Assembly (NCBI RefSeq): GCF_023656515.1 | Contig: NZ_JAMOFV010000006.1 | Coordinates: forward strand, 1,587,242 to 1,651,241 | Direction of reading: 5' to 3' | Origin: Clostridium swellfunianum | Lineage (GTDB): Bacteria; Bacillota; Clostridia; Clostridiales; Clostridiaceae | DNA length: 64,000 nt | In this document: one piece after another, positions 32,264 to 42,048 of the stretch | Layout: every line of letters begins with the position of its first letter | Numbering within the stretch: position 1 is the first letter of the stretch | Program-made: the position numbers and the translations under genes | The notes under the pieces: generated by a model | What the model was told of the DNA's origin: nothing | Database searches by the model: none | What the model saw: only the letters and a program-made list of their open reading frames with translations

Positions 32264-33719
32264 GCATATCACCTTCTTCCACAGGTATATTAATGGTTAT
32301 TTTTGTTCCCTCTCCTTCTTTGCTTTCTATCGCTATCAAGTCCTGTCTATTATAATAAAGTTCTAATCTTTTTCTTATATTTTTCAGACCAAGTCCAGTA
32401 CTTGTTTGGCTTCTTTTATTATTCTTGTAATCTTGAGACATGCCTACGCCATTGTCTTCTACAATCACAACACAAAATCTTCCTTCTATGAAGGCACTGA
32501 TTGTTATTAGTCCATCTGTCTCCAAGCTGCTAACTCCATGAGTTATTGCGTTTTCTACTAAAAGCTGAACTATCATTGGCGGTATTTTTATTTTCTGAAC
32601 TTCTTTTTCAATATTAAACTTAAAGGAAATTCTTCCCTGAAATTTAGTTTCCTGTATAAGTATATAGGCCCTAATATTTTCTATTTCTTCATTTAAAGTT
32701 ACTAACTTGTCTACACTAGTTAAATTGAATCTCAAAATTTTAGATAAAGCCCCTACCAAATCTACTGTTTTATTTGCCTCTTCAAACATAGCCATTCTGC
32801 TTACTGTATTTAAATTGTTAAATAGAAAATGTGGATTTATTTGCATTTGAAGAGCTTTAAGCTGTGTGTCTTTTATGAGCTTATCTTTTTCTGCACTCTT
32901 AAGCTTTTCCATATGATAATTTTTTTCTATTTCAGCCTTTTGATTTAACTGTTCAATAAAATCCCTTAGCTTATTCTTCATATGATTAAATGTTTTTGTT
33001 AAGTTATCAAGTTCTTTATATGACTGCTCTTCAATATCTGGTATGTTCCAATTTGAATGATACAATTGATTTACTGATACTAAAAGCTTGTTTAGAGTGT
33101 TTTGAATATCACGATTAACTGCCCAGAATAAAAAGGCATTAATAATTATAGCTACTATCAGCAGCAAATATAAATTTGTATTTACAACTTCGTATTTATC
33201 CAAAATATTTGAGTAATAAGTATCAGTAAATTGAAGGTACGCTGAGGTTAAACTGCTGGAATGCTGAGATATATAAAAGTTCATTCTTCCAAGCCTGAGG
33301 TATTGTTCATAGGTTTCTATGTCTAATTTTTCTTTTGCGATTATTGAATATGTTTGTTCTTTATATAATTCAAACATATTTGTCAAAGTTCTTAGATAAA
33401 TTGAACTATTTTCATCCTGGTTCGCATAAGGGGCTAATTCTTCAAGCAAAACTCCTACCTTTGTATTGCTCTCTACGAATTTCTCATAATTAGCTGTATC
33501 ATGAGACTTAATATATGATTCGAAATTAACCCAGCTATTATTCAAACTTACAGATAAGTCACTAAACTTAATATTGGTCCTCATAGAGATGTTATATTGA
33601 TTTACAATGTTATTTTTCATACTGTTTGAATATAAAAAGCTGGTAGTCATTACGGCTATTATAGTTAAAAATGTAATTATCAATCTTCTATTAATGGACT
33701 TATTCTTTCTCTTACTCAT
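32241..33719 (-). CDS. Sensor histidine kinase (YesM/LytS-type)
   Basis: The 492-aa protein has TM1 (~12-31), an extracellular region (~32-182), TM2 (~183-201), a HAMP-like linker, and a HisKA_5-type kinase with phospho-acceptor His297 in QINPHFLFNNLN. The ATPase part has LLVENAITHGV (N box), VVIVEDNGVGMS and TGLGLKNIRKRLEL (G boxes). The extracellular part is helical with few aromatic pockets, so it may read the state of a partner protein rather than a sugar directly. The gene for an orphan TRAP-type binding protein lies directly upstream. Confidence 0.9.
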   Translation of the reverse strand: MSKRKNKSINRRLIITFLTIIAVMTTSFLYSNSMKNNIVNQYNISMRTNIKFSDLSVSLNNSWVNFESYIKSHDTANYEKFVESNTKVGVLLEELAPYANQDENSSIYLRTLTNMFELYKEQTYSIIAKEKLDIETYEQYLRLGRMNFYISQHSSSLTSAYLQFTDTYYSNILDKYEVVNTNLYLLLIVAIIINAFLFWAVNRDIQNTLNKLLVSVNQLYHSNWNIPDIEEQSYKELDNLTKTFNHMKNKLRDFIEQLNQKAEIEKNYHMEKLKSAEKDKLIKDTQLKALQMQINPHFLFNNLNTVSRMAMFEEANKTVDLVGALSKILRFNLTSVDKLVTLNEEIENIRAYILIQETKFQGRISFKFNIEKEVQKIKIPPMIVQLLVENAITHGVSSLETDGLITISAFIEGRFCVVIVEDNGVGMSQDYKNNKRSQTSTGLGLKNIRKRLELYYNRQDLIAIESKEGEGTKITINIPVEEGDMHAENVDS

Positions 33720-33782
33720 ATGCCTAGTACCCCTTATTCACCATGAACTATGCCAAAATAATTAATAATGCAAATCAAGTTA

Positions 33783-34796
33783 TTACTTTGTATTTATGAT
33801 TTCATTAATTAAGTCTTTATACTCTCCTGCGTATTTATCATATAGCTTTAAAGCTTGTTGACTAAATTCATTATTTGATTGAAGAACAGTTACTTTTACA
33901 CCGTAGTCCTCCATTTTTTTTCTACTGCTTTCTTCCCTTTTAATCCATTCTTTTCTTTCTAATAAAGCAGCTTCAGCAGCAGCTTCTGATACTATTTTTC
34001 TATCTTCTGTTGATAATTTCTCCATTACTCTAGAACTTGCTACAATAAGTTCGGGAATTCTAATATGTTCATCCACGGTAAAAAACTTAGCAACCTCATA
34101 ATGCTTTGAAGACTCAAAGCTAGGCCAATTGTTTTCCGCACCATCAATTACTCCTGTTTTAAGTGCTGAGTATACATCACCGTACGCCATGGCTATAGGA
34201 ATTGCGCCTATAGCCTTAACAAGTTCTATCACTAAGCCTGTTTCTGGAGTTCTGATTTTCAAACCCTTCATATCCTCTGGACTTTTAATTTCTTTCTTTG
34301 AGTTGTAAAAACTTCTTGTCCCTGCATCAAGCCATGCCAGCCCCATAATTCCAGTAGATTTCTCAAGCTTAGTTAAAACTTTTTCCCCTATATCTCCCTC
34401 AAGCACCTTAAACATGTGCTCTCTATCTCTATAGATATAAGGAAGCATTAACACTGACATTGATTTCTCATGTTCAGTTAACGTGGTAATGCTTAGCCTT
34501 GCAAAATCTACTGCTCCAAATTGAATCTGATCTGTAATAGATACTTCGCTTCCAAGCTGTCCTCCTGAATAAACCTCAATCTTTATTCTTCCCTGAGTTC
34601 GCTGGTTTACCAAGCGAGCAAACTCCTTATCACCTAAAGTTGTAGGATAATCCTCAGGCTGATTTTCTGCCAGTCTAAATATTATTGTTGCTTTTTCAGT
34701 CTTAGCAGTATCTTTAATAGACGTGTTAGTACAACCAGTTAGCCATATTGACGAAAGAGTTAAACCCAAAAAAATGCTTAACAATTTTTTTAACAT
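33783..34796 (-). CDS. TRAP-type (DctP-family) solute-binding lipoprotein without permease genes
   Basis: The 337-aa protein has a lipobox (SIWLTGC, Cys22), so it is tethered outside the membrane. The body matches DctP/TRAP P-components: RLAENQPEDYPT, FSGGQLGSE-like YSGGQLGSEV, YGDVYSALKTGVIDGAENN and LKIRTPETG, whose Arg normally grips a substrate carboxylate. Uronates are carboxylates, which fits the operon. No DctQ or DctM membrane subunit occurs anywhere in the window. The kinase gene follows directly (63 bases). It may be a co-sensor that presents hexuronate to the kinase, as DctB does for DctS in B. subtilis, or it may serve a permease encoded elsewhere. Confidence 0.88.
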   Translation of the reverse strand: MLKKLLSIFLGLTLSSIWLTGCTNTSIKDTAKTEKATIIFRLAENQPEDYPTTLGDKEFARLVNQRTQGRIKIEVYSGGQLGSEVSITDQIQFGAVDFARLSITTLTEHEKSMSVLMLPYIYRDREHMFKVLEGDIGEKVLTKLEKSTGIMGLAWLDAGTRSFYNSKKEIKSPEDMKGLKIRTPETGLVIELVKAIGAIPIAMAYGDVYSALKTGVIDGAENNWPSFESSKHYEVAKFFTVDEHIRIPELIVASSRVMEKLSTEDRKIVSEAAAEAALLERKEWIKREESSRKKMEDYGVKVTVLQSNNEFSQQALKLYDKYAGEYKDLINEIINTK

Positions 34797-34816
34797 TTAA
34801 AAGTCCCCTTTATTGG

Positions 34817-36304
34817 TTAGAGTGTTACTCCGGTTTTAAATATTGATATTTCCCTATAATCATTCTTTTCGTTATTTACATGTTCTCCATTAGCTACTTT
34901 CACTAGGTAATTAACAAAATCCTCCAATACCCTGCTCATAGCCTCATTTTCCAGCAGAATTCCTGCATTAAAATCAATCCAGTGAGGCTTCAATTTATAA
35001 AGCTGTGTATTGGTTGATATTTTCATTGTAGGAACAAAGCTTCCAAAAGGAGTTCCTCTGCCTGTTGTAAATAAAACCATGTGGCAGCCTGAAGCTCCTA
35101 AAGCTGTAGCAGCCACCAAATCGTTTCCCGGTGCATTTAAAAGGTTTAAGCCTTTCTTTTTAAGTACTTCACCATACTTTAGAACATCTACAACAGCAGC
35201 CTTCCCCCCCTTTTGAACACAGCCTAAGGATTTTTCTTCAAGCGTAGTGATTCCACCTGCTTTGTTTCCTGGAGATGGGTTTTCATAAACTGGCTGCTTG
35301 TGTTCTATAAAGTAGCTTTTAAAATCATTTATTAAGTTAACTGTCTTATCAAAAACCTCTTCATTTATAGCTCTATTCATTAGAAGGGTTTCAGCGCCAA
35401 ACATCTCTGGAACCTCTGTAAGAACAGTTGTACCTCCCTGAGAAATCAAATAATCTGAAAAAGCTCCTAATAGAGGATTTGCTGTAATTCCAGAAAAACC
35501 ATCAGAACCTCCACATTTTAATCCAATTTTCAGTTCATTTATGGAAGCTTTCTCACGAGTATCCTTTATCATATTCTCGTAAAGCTCTTTCAGTAATTTA
35601 ACCCCTTCTTTGATTTCATCGGAAACCTCTTGAGCAATCATGAACCTAGTTCTCTTTTCATTATACTGACCTAAGGAGGCAATAAAATCCTTCATTCCAT
35701 TATTTTCACAGCCAAGTCCTAATACTAGTACTCCTCCTGCATTTGGATGCTTTGCCATATCACCTAAAATAGTTCTAGTGTTAATATGATCGTCCCCTAA
35801 TTGAGAACATCCATAGTTATGCTTGAACACTTTAACTGCATCAATATGTTTTACATTAACTTCTTTAGTAAAACTGTCAAGTATCTTTTCAGCTATTCCA
35901 TTTACACATCCTACAGTTGGAATTATCCATAACTCATTTCGTATACCTATATCACCATTTTCACGTCTATAGCCATTAAAGATTATGGATGACCTTGGGC
36001 TAGTTAATTCATTTAATAGTTGATTAAATGAATATTCTACCGAACCTGCTAAATTAGTTTTTACATTGTGAGAATGAACATGCATGCCTTTTATAATACT
36101 TTTTTCTGAATGACCTATAGGAAATCCATACTTTATAATATTTTCTCCTTGTTGAATATCCTCTATAGCAAACTTGTGCCCCCTGATAATGTCATCTGAT
36201 AGTTTTAGCTGAATTCCGGATTCATCTATTATGGAACCTGCAGATAAATCCTCAAGAGCTACAGCCACATTGTCTCTTTCATTTATCTTTATAAATTTCT
36301 TCAT
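34817..36304 (-). CDS. uxaA: Altronate dehydratase
   Basis: The 495-aa protein has the N-terminal SAF domain (~1-95, with INERDNVAVALEDLSAGS) and the large C-terminal UxaA domain with IFNGYRRENGDIGIRNELW, KHNYGCSQLGDDH, VLGLGCENN and KCGGSDGFSGITANP. It removes water from D-altronate to give 2-keto-3-deoxygluconate. Its ATG overlaps the uxaB stop by 4 bases (ATGA), so the two are translated together. No fusion or truncation. Confidence 0.93.
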   Translation of the reverse strand: MKKFIKINERDNVAVALEDLSAGSIIDESGIQLKLSDDIIRGHKFAIEDIQQGENIIKYGFPIGHSEKSIIKGMHVHSHNVKTNLAGSVEYSFNQLLNELTSPRSSIIFNGYRRENGDIGIRNELWIIPTVGCVNGIAEKILDSFTKEVNVKHIDAVKVFKHNYGCSQLGDDHINTRTILGDMAKHPNAGGVLVLGLGCENNGMKDFIASLGQYNEKRTRFMIAQEVSDEIKEGVKLLKELYENMIKDTREKASINELKIGLKCGGSDGFSGITANPLLGAFSDYLISQGGTTVLTEVPEMFGAETLLMNRAINEEVFDKTVNLINDFKSYFIEHKQPVYENPSPGNKAGGITTLEEKSLGCVQKGGKAAVVDVLKYGEVLKKKGLNLLNAPGNDLVAATALGASGCHMVLFTTGRGTPFGSFVPTMKISTNTQLYKLKPHWIDFNAGILLENEAMSRVLEDFVNYLVKVANGEHVNNEKNDYREISIFKTGVTL

Positions 36305-37752
36305 AATATAATCTCCTGTAATGCCTTTTTCATACCTAGGCTTTCTATTTTATTCAGGTGTTCAAAAACCATGTCTGTTAATCCATCTATGTCGTTCAAG
36401 TCTAATTTCCATACTTTTTTTAGAGCTAAAACTTCTTTTACAACTTTAAGCAAATCTTCTTTGCTTCCCTTATTATCTTCCCAAATATTACTTATAAATT
36501 CTAGTACATCTTTATCATCTGACAAAGTAATTTTTTCTCCAGCTCTTTCACCTTTATAAAAGCTTATTAGTGCTGCTAAAGAAAATGTTAACCTTGCTGG
36601 CAGCTTCCCTGTGCTATTTTTATATTCCAGTATCGAAGGCAACACTCTAGTTTCAAACTTACTCATAGAATTTAGGGATATGCTCATTAAATAGTGGTTT
36701 ATATATGGGTTTCTAAATCTATCCAATACATCCTTTGCAAAGCTTTCTAACCCTTCTTTTTCTGAATTTAATGTAGGAATAATTTCATCGAAAATTGCTT
36801 CTCTGATATATTTGCCAGTATCATCATTTTCCACAGCATCTCTAACAGTTTCTAGGCCATATAAATATGCTACGGGCATCATGGCTGTGTGTGCACCATT
36901 TAGTATTCTAACTTTTCTAGTACGGTAAGGAGTAAGGTCATCAACAACTAATACATTTAGGCCGAGTTTGTGGGCAGGGAATTCCTCTTTAAGCCACTGA
37001 GGTCCCTCTATTACCCAAAGATGAAACTGTTCTGCTTCTACTAAAAAGCTATCTTCAAAACCTAATTCTTTTGTAATTTGCTCTATTTTATCCTTAGGAT
37101 ATCCAGGTACAATCCTGTCAACTAAGGTGTTGCAGAATAGATTTGCTTTATTAATCCACTTTACAAAGCCTTCCTCTAGTTTCCATAGTGCTGAAAGCTC
37201 TAAAACTATCTCTTTTAGTCTCTCTCCATTTTTTTCTATTAACTCACAAGGCAGGATTATTAGCCCTTTAGTTACATCTCCATTAAAAGCCTTATATCTG
37301 TGATATAAGAATGAAGTCAATTTTCCTGGAAAACTGCTTTGAGGTGCATCTTCTAATTTGTCTTCTTCATTAAATACAATTCCTGCTTCTGTTGTATTTG
37401 AAACCACAAATCTTAACTCTGGATTTTCTGCTGCCTTTAAGTACTCTTCATATTGATTGGCAGCACTAATAGCTCTAGTAATACAATTAACTACTTGTTT
37501 TTCACTTACAGCTAGTCCGTTTTTTATTCCATTTATATATAAAGTATACAATCCGTCTTGTTCATTGAGTTTAATGGCCTTATCAGCTCCTCTTGGCTGA
37601 ACTACTAAAACACCACTATTGAAGTTCAATTCTTTGTTCATACTGTCAATAATCCAGTCAGTAAAAGCTCTTAAAAAATTACCTTCACCAAACTGAATAA
37701 TTCTTTCAGGGTATTTTTTATAGTCTTCATAAATTGATTTATTAAGTTTCAT
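36301..37752 (-). CDS. uxaB: Tagaturonate reductase (altronate oxidoreductase)
   Basis: The 483-aa protein starts at ATG 37752, three to four bases after AGGAGGAA. It belongs to the long-chain mannitol dehydrogenase family: IIQFGEGNFLRAFTDWIID binds NAD near the start, VLNGAHTAMMPVAYLYG carries the catalytic-type Lys/Asn/His region, and DRIVPGYP precedes it. It reduces tagaturonate to altronate with NADH. The closely related fructuronate reductase (UxuB) is less likely because UxaA follows directly. First gene of a seven-gene unit; a hairpin lies just upstream, so it may have its own promoter. Confidence 0.9.
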   Translation of the reverse strand: MKLNKSIYEDYKKYPERIIQFGEGNFLRAFTDWIIDSMNKELNFNSGVLVVQPRGADKAIKLNEQDGLYTLYINGIKNGLAVSEKQVVNCITRAISAANQYEEYLKAAENPELRFVVSNTTEAGIVFNEEDKLEDAPQSSFPGKLTSFLYHRYKAFNGDVTKGLIILPCELIEKNGERLKEIVLELSALWKLEEGFVKWINKANLFCNTLVDRIVPGYPKDKIEQITKELGFEDSFLVEAEQFHLWVIEGPQWLKEEFPAHKLGLNVLVVDDLTPYRTRKVRILNGAHTAMMPVAYLYGLETVRDAVENDDTGKYIREAIFDEIIPTLNSEKEGLESFAKDVLDRFRNPYINHYLMSISLNSMSKFETRVLPSILEYKNSTGKLPARLTFSLAALISFYKGERAGEKITLSDDKDVLEFISNIWEDNKGSKEDLLKVVKEVLALKKVWKLDLNDIDGLTDMVFEHLNKIESLGMKKALQEIIL

Positions 37753-37797
37753 TTTTCCTCCTATTTTGCAGATAGAATTATTCATTTTAAAAGAAAC

Positions 37798-37822
37798 GGT
37801 AGAGTATTATGCTTCCTCTACC
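37798..37822 (-). terminator. Terminator-like hairpin between the small hypothetical gene and uxaB
   Basis: The stem GGTAGAG / CTCTACC with an 11-base loop is followed by GTTTCTTTT on the minus strand. It would separate the sugar-ABC unit from the uxa operon or attenuate read-through. Confidence 0.6.
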
Positions 37823-37864
37823 ATTAAGATATCTATATAATAGTTTTTAAGCCTTAAGCTCCTT

Positions 37865-38254
37865 TTAACAGTTAGAGAGAATATTTCTAGAAGCAGCCCT
37901 CAGTTCCTCGATTGAAGGATATTCAAGGTTTTCATCTATGGATAAATCTACATTTAAAAGAGCATGTATTCCAGCTTGTATTTCAGGAGTAGCTTTAATA
38001 GGGCTATGTTTTACTTTGTTAGCTGCCTCATCAAAACCAATAGCATCTTCTCCTGTAACACCTTGTTTAACAAGAATGTAGTGCATTAGCACATATCTTG
38101 GATTTTCCTTTGGAAACAGTTCAGACAGAAGTTCCATTATTCGATCTTTTTGATCATCACCATATGGGAAAATACGTTTGGAATAAGCCTCATAACTTCT
38201 TTCCTTCTCTTCCTTGCTTTTAAAACTAAATAGATCTCCAAATATACCTGACAT
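37865..38254 (-). CDS. Conserved-looking hypothetical protein between sugar ABC and uxa genes
   Basis: The 129-aa protein starts at ATG 38254, six bases after GAGGTG. It is soluble, acidic and helical, with the core YSKRIFPYGDDQKDRIMELLSEL and PRYVLMHYILVKQG. I recognise no family. It sits between the ABC binding-protein gene and uxaB, bounded by hairpins on both sides, which suggests separate or graded expression. A role in hexuronate metabolism is only a guess from position. Confidence 0.65.
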   Translation of the reverse strand: MSGIFGDLFSFKSKEEKERSYEAYSKRIFPYGDDQKDRIMELLSELFPKENPRYVLMHYILVKQGVTGEDAIGFDEAANKVKHSPIKATPEIQAGIHALLNVDLSIDENLEYPSIEELRAASRNILSNC

Positions 38255-38295
38255 ATCCATCACCTCATAATTGCAATTTTCTTATATGGAAAAAC

Positions 38296-38317
38296 CTCCT
38301 GCAATTGCTTCCAGGAG
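38296..38317 (-). terminator. Hairpin after the ABC sugar-binding gene
   Basis: The stem CTCCTG / CAGGAG (10-base loop) is followed by GTTTTTCC on the minus strand, ~15 bases after the binding-protein stop. A partial terminator is likely. Confidence 0.65.
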
Positions 38318-38330
38318 ATTTTTTCACTAA

Positions 38331-39353
38331 TTATTTCTTTGTAGGGTTAATTACTGCTTTAACTTCATCTTTATCAATATTTACTTTATCAACAACTTGA
38401 ACACCAGTATCGATAAGCTTTTGAGCAGGTTTCTTTCCATTTGCTAAATCAAAAGCAGTCTTTACGCCTTCATAACCCATCATATATTGCTTTTGAAGAA
38501 TTGTAGCAACTTCAAATTGTCCTTCTCTAATCATTGTTTCGATTTCTTTAGAGAAGTCAAAACCTACCATAACTACATCATTACGCTTAGCTTCTTTTAA
38601 ACCAGTAACGAAACCAACTGTACTACCGTTGTTTGCACCGAACACACCTTTTAAGTCAGGATAAGTTGTTAAGAAGTCTTGTGTAAATCCAACAGCTTTT
38701 GTTATATCGCCATCATTTACTTTTACGTCTTTATTTAATACTTCCCAAGTTTTTGGAGCATTTGCAGTCCAATATTCATTAAATCCCTTTAGACGATCAA
38801 TTATTGTTTGAGATCCACTGTTACCAATCTGGATAGCAACTTGTGCCTTAGCAGTTTCAGATACACCTTTGTTCTTTAAACGAGCTATCATTTCTTTTGC
38901 TGCTGTTTTACCAGCTTCTACATTGTTAGTCATTAGTGCAGCACTATAATTTTCTGTGTTAATCATAGTATCTACAATCACAACAGGAATATTAGATTTA
39001 AAAGCATCTGTTACAGGGTTAGCCATAGCTGTGCTATCTACAGGCCCAATTACAATCGCATCTGATTTAGCAGATACAGCATCTTGAAGCTGTTGAACTT
39101 GTTTCTCTATTTCTGCTTCACTTGCAAGACCAGTAACAACTAAGTTTACACCTAATTCTTTAGCAGCGTCTTTAGCACCTTGCTCAACAACTGACCAATA
39201 TTGATTACCAAGAATTTTAGTTAAGAAGTAAACAGTTTTTTGCCCTTCTTTTTTCTCTGCTGCTGTTCCTTGTGTACTCGCTGTCTTTGAACCGCAAGCT
39301 GCAAGACCTAAAGTCATAACAGTACTTAATAATATTGCAATTGCCTTTTTCAT
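38331..39353 (-). CDS. Sugar ABC transporter binding lipoprotein (RbsB/ChvE type)
   Basis: The 340-aa protein has a signal peptide ending in LGLAACGS (lipobox Cys20), then a type-I periplasmic binding fold: FLTKILGNQYWSVVEQGAKDAA, AIVIGPVDSTAMANPVTDAF, IPVVIVDTMI, VFGANNGSTVGFVTGL and VVMVGFDFSKE. It delivers a pentose, hexose or related sugar to the adjacent permease and ATPase. Its place between kdgK and uxaB suggests a hexuronate or a pectin-derived sugar, which the sequence alone does not prove. Confidence 0.88.
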   Translation of the reverse strand: MKKAIAILLSTVMTLGLAACGSKTASTQGTAAEKKEGQKTVYFLTKILGNQYWSVVEQGAKDAAKELGVNLVVTGLASEAEIEKQVQQLQDAVSAKSDAIVIGPVDSTAMANPVTDAFKSNIPVVIVDTMINTENYSAALMTNNVEAGKTAAKEMIARLKNKGVSETAKAQVAIQIGNSGSQTIIDRLKGFNEYWTANAPKTWEVLNKDVKVNDGDITKAVGFTQDFLTTYPDLKGVFGANNGSTVGFVTGLKEAKRNDVVMVGFDFSKEIETMIREGQFEVATILQKQYMMGYEGVKTAFDLANGKKPAQKLIDTGVQVVDKVNIDKDEVKAVINPTKK

Positions 39354-39415
39354 ATAATTTCTCTCCCTTAAATTTTATTTTTATATTGGCGAGTTTTCAC
39401 TCGCTAATTACTAAT

Positions 39416-40423
39416 TTATTTGCTCTTTTTGTGACGTCTAGCTTCCATAGCAACAGCGCCTACTAGAATGACACCTATTATAATCTGCTGCCAGAATGAA
39501 CTAACACCATTTAGGTTCAAACCGTTTCTTAGAACACCCATGATAAGTGCACCGATAACAGTATTGATTATTGTACCTTCACCACCGTTGTTTGAAACAC
39601 CACCAACTACTGCAGCTGCAATAGCTTCCAATTCGTATCCTTGTCCAGCCATTGGCTGTGCAGAAGATATACGAGAAGTAACTAAGATACCACATATAGC
39701 CGCTGAGAAACCACTCATGCAGTATGCAAACATACGAGTACCAACTGCATTTATACCGGAAAGTTTAGCTGCTTCAAGATTACTACCGCAAGCATAAATC
39801 TGACGACCAATACGAGTCTTAGCAAGAACAAAGTATAATACAAGAGCATATACAGCTGCTATAATAACACTGTATGGTAGACCACCGTTTATACGGCCAC
39901 CACCTAAAACATAGAATGCATCTTGTACGGATTTACTTGGTATAGCATTTGTATAAATAGGTTTTCCATCAACTAGTACGTTAGCTAGTCCACGGAATAC
40001 CCACTGTGTACCAAGGGTTGCGATAAATGGTACAACTCCAAGTACTTCAATAGAATATCCATTAACAATTCCCATTAATATACCGAATACTAGTGCTATA
40101 AGAATACTTAAGATTAAAGGAACACCAGCAATGAGCAGTACAGTTACGATAATACCCGATAACGCCATGGACGATCCTGCGCTCAGGTCGGTACCTCCGC
40201 ATATAACGCAGAAAGTAAGTCCAACACCTATGATAGTATAGGTTACAACCTGCTGACCTATATTAATCAAGTTACTTGGTGCAAGAAACAGGTTAGGCTT
40301 TAGTATAGCAAATGCTGCGAATAGTACGATTAATGCTGTACCTGATAACATAGCCCTTTTTGTACTTACACTAAATCTATGAGCTGAAGATTCTTTTGGT
40401 TTGGCATTCAATGTCTGATTCAA
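39416..40423 (-). CDS. Sugar ABC transporter permease (RbsC type)
   Basis: The 335-aa protein has ~8-10 membrane segments and RbsC-family signatures: GVGLTFCVICGGTDLSAGS, EVLGVVPFIATLGTQWVFRGL and GCILVTSR-like GILVTSRISSAQPMAGQGYELEAIAAAVVGG. It forms the channel of the ABC importer as a homodimer. It follows the ATPase gene (60 bases) and precedes the binding-protein gene. Confidence 0.9.
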   Translation of the reverse strand: MNQTLNAKPKESSAHRFSVSTKRAMLSGTALIVLFAAFAILKPNLFLAPSNLINIGQQVVTYTIIGVGLTFCVICGGTDLSAGSSMALSGIIVTVLLIAGVPLILSILIALVFGILMGIVNGYSIEVLGVVPFIATLGTQWVFRGLANVLVDGKPIYTNAIPSKSVQDAFYVLGGGRINGGLPYSVIIAAVYALVLYFVLAKTRIGRQIYACGSNLEAAKLSGINAVGTRMFAYCMSGFSAAICGILVTSRISSAQPMAGQGYELEAIAAAVVGGVSNNGGEGTIINTVIGALIMGVLRNGLNLNGVSSFWQQIIIGVILVGAVAMEARRHKKSK

Positions 40424-40483
40424 GATAACAACCTCCTACAAGCGAAATATAATTTTAAATTAAAGAATATAAATGAGATTTAA

Positions 40484-41992
40484 TTACTTAGCTTTCTTTT
40501 CAAGCTTGTTATAACCAGCTGCGTAATACATAATTTCTTCTTGAGTTGTCTTTTTTGTCTCTAACTCTGCATTTATTGTACCTTCATGAACTACCATTAC
40601 ACGGTCGCTCATACCAAGGATTTCAGGTAACTCAGAGGAAATCATTATGATAGCAACTCCCTGGTCACTTAAACGATTAAATAGTTCGTATACTTCATAT
40701 TTTGCCCCTACATCTATACCTCTTGTAGGCTCATCAACAATTAAAAGCTTAACATTATTACAAAGCCATTTTGAAAGTACTATTTTCTGTTGATTACCAC
40801 CACTTAGGTTTCCAACTGACTGACGAAGGCTAGGGGTTTTAGTTCGAAGCATTTCTTTATACTTTTGAGCATTTTTACGGCCTTCTTTATCATCAATTAT
40901 CCCAAAACGAGATAACTGATTTAAATGAGCCATGTTGGTATTGTACTCAACATCCAACTTTAATGCCAATCCATCAAACTTTCTATCCTCGGTTGCATAA
41001 CCTATTCCGTGGGCAATGGCTTGTCCAGGAGATTTAACTTTAATCTCTTTTCCTTCCATAAATAATTCCATGGTGTCTGCTTTATCAGCTCCGAATATGC
41101 ATCGGGCAATTTCAGTACGTCCAGAACCCATAAGTCCTGCAATACCAAGAATTTCTCCTTTGCGTACCTGCAACTTGTCCACGCTTACTATATTTTTACG
41201 ACGAACATTTCTAGCTTCAAATAGCACTTCACCAATTTTTCTATCGTACTTAGGATACTTATCTTCTAAGGTACGTCCTACTATCATGTTTACAAGTTCA
41301 TCAATTGTTATATCTTTATAATTACGGGTTCCAATATATTGACCATCACGTATGGCTGTAACTCTCTCACAAATTTGCTCCAACTCATTCATACGGTGTG
41401 AGATATAAACCATACCTACCCCCTTCTTTTGAAGGTTTCGGATTATCTCAAACAGCTTGTCAACTTCTTTGTCGGTAAGAGCTGCAGAAGGTTCATCAAG
41501 AACCAAGATACGGCAGTTTCTTGAAATAGCCTTAGCGATTTCAACCATTTGCTGCTGTGCAACACTCAAGGTATTTACAAGGGCACGTGAATCTATATCT
41601 ATACCTAGCCCGTCAAGCACTTCCTTTGCATCTGCATGCAATTGCTTGTCACTGATAAATAAACCCTTCCTTGGTGGTCGTCCAATAAAAATGTTGTCTG
41701 CAACAGTCATATGAGGGCATAGATTCAACTCTTGAAATATAATACTTACTCCTAATTCTTGAGCCTTATTGACAGAATCAATATTTACTTCTTTACCTTC
41801 AATATAAATCTTACCGGCATCTGCACGGTAAACACCAGACATAATCTTCATCAAGGTTGATTTTCCAGCACCATTTTCACCAACAAGACCATGTACCTCG
41901 CCTTTGTTTACTGAAAGATAAACATTGTCTAAAGCTTTTACTCCTGGAAAGGATTTGCATATACCTTCCATTCGAAATAACTCTTCTGACAT
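40484..41992 (-). CDS. Sugar ABC transporter ATPase (RbsA/MglA type)
   Basis: The 502-aa protein contains two ABC domains. Domain 1 has GENGAGKST, the altered signature LSVAQQQ and VLDEPSAAL. Domain 2 has the degenerate Walker A GLMGSGRTE usual in this family, LSGGNQQK and IVDEPTRGID. It powers uptake by the RbsC-type permease. It is the first gene of the unit, with a cre site ~57 bases upstream of the start, so glucose repression via CcpA is likely. Confidence 0.92.
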   Translation of the reverse strand: MSEELFRMEGICKSFPGVKALDNVYLSVNKGEVHGLVGENGAGKSTLMKIMSGVYRADAGKIYIEGKEVNIDSVNKAQELGVSIIFQELNLCPHMTVADNIFIGRPPRKGLFISDKQLHADAKEVLDGLGIDIDSRALVNTLSVAQQQMVEIAKAISRNCRILVLDEPSAALTDKEVDKLFEIIRNLQKKGVGMVYISHRMNELEQICERVTAIRDGQYIGTRNYKDITIDELVNMIVGRTLEDKYPKYDRKIGEVLFEARNVRRKNIVSVDKLQVRKGEILGIAGLMGSGRTEIARCIFGADKADTMELFMEGKEIKVKSPGQAIAHGIGYATEDRKFDGLALKLDVEYNTNMAHLNQLSRFGIIDDKEGRKNAQKYKEMLRTKTPSLRQSVGNLSGGNQQKIVLSKWLCNNVKLLIVDEPTRGIDVGAKYEVYELFNRLSDQGVAIIMISSELPEILGMSDRVMVVHEGTINAELETKKTTQEEIMYYAAGYNKLEKKAK

Positions 41993-42048
41993 ATTTCCAC
42001 CTCTTTTCGTTTAATAAAAAAATCACAATATCAATTTAAAATTTCAAA

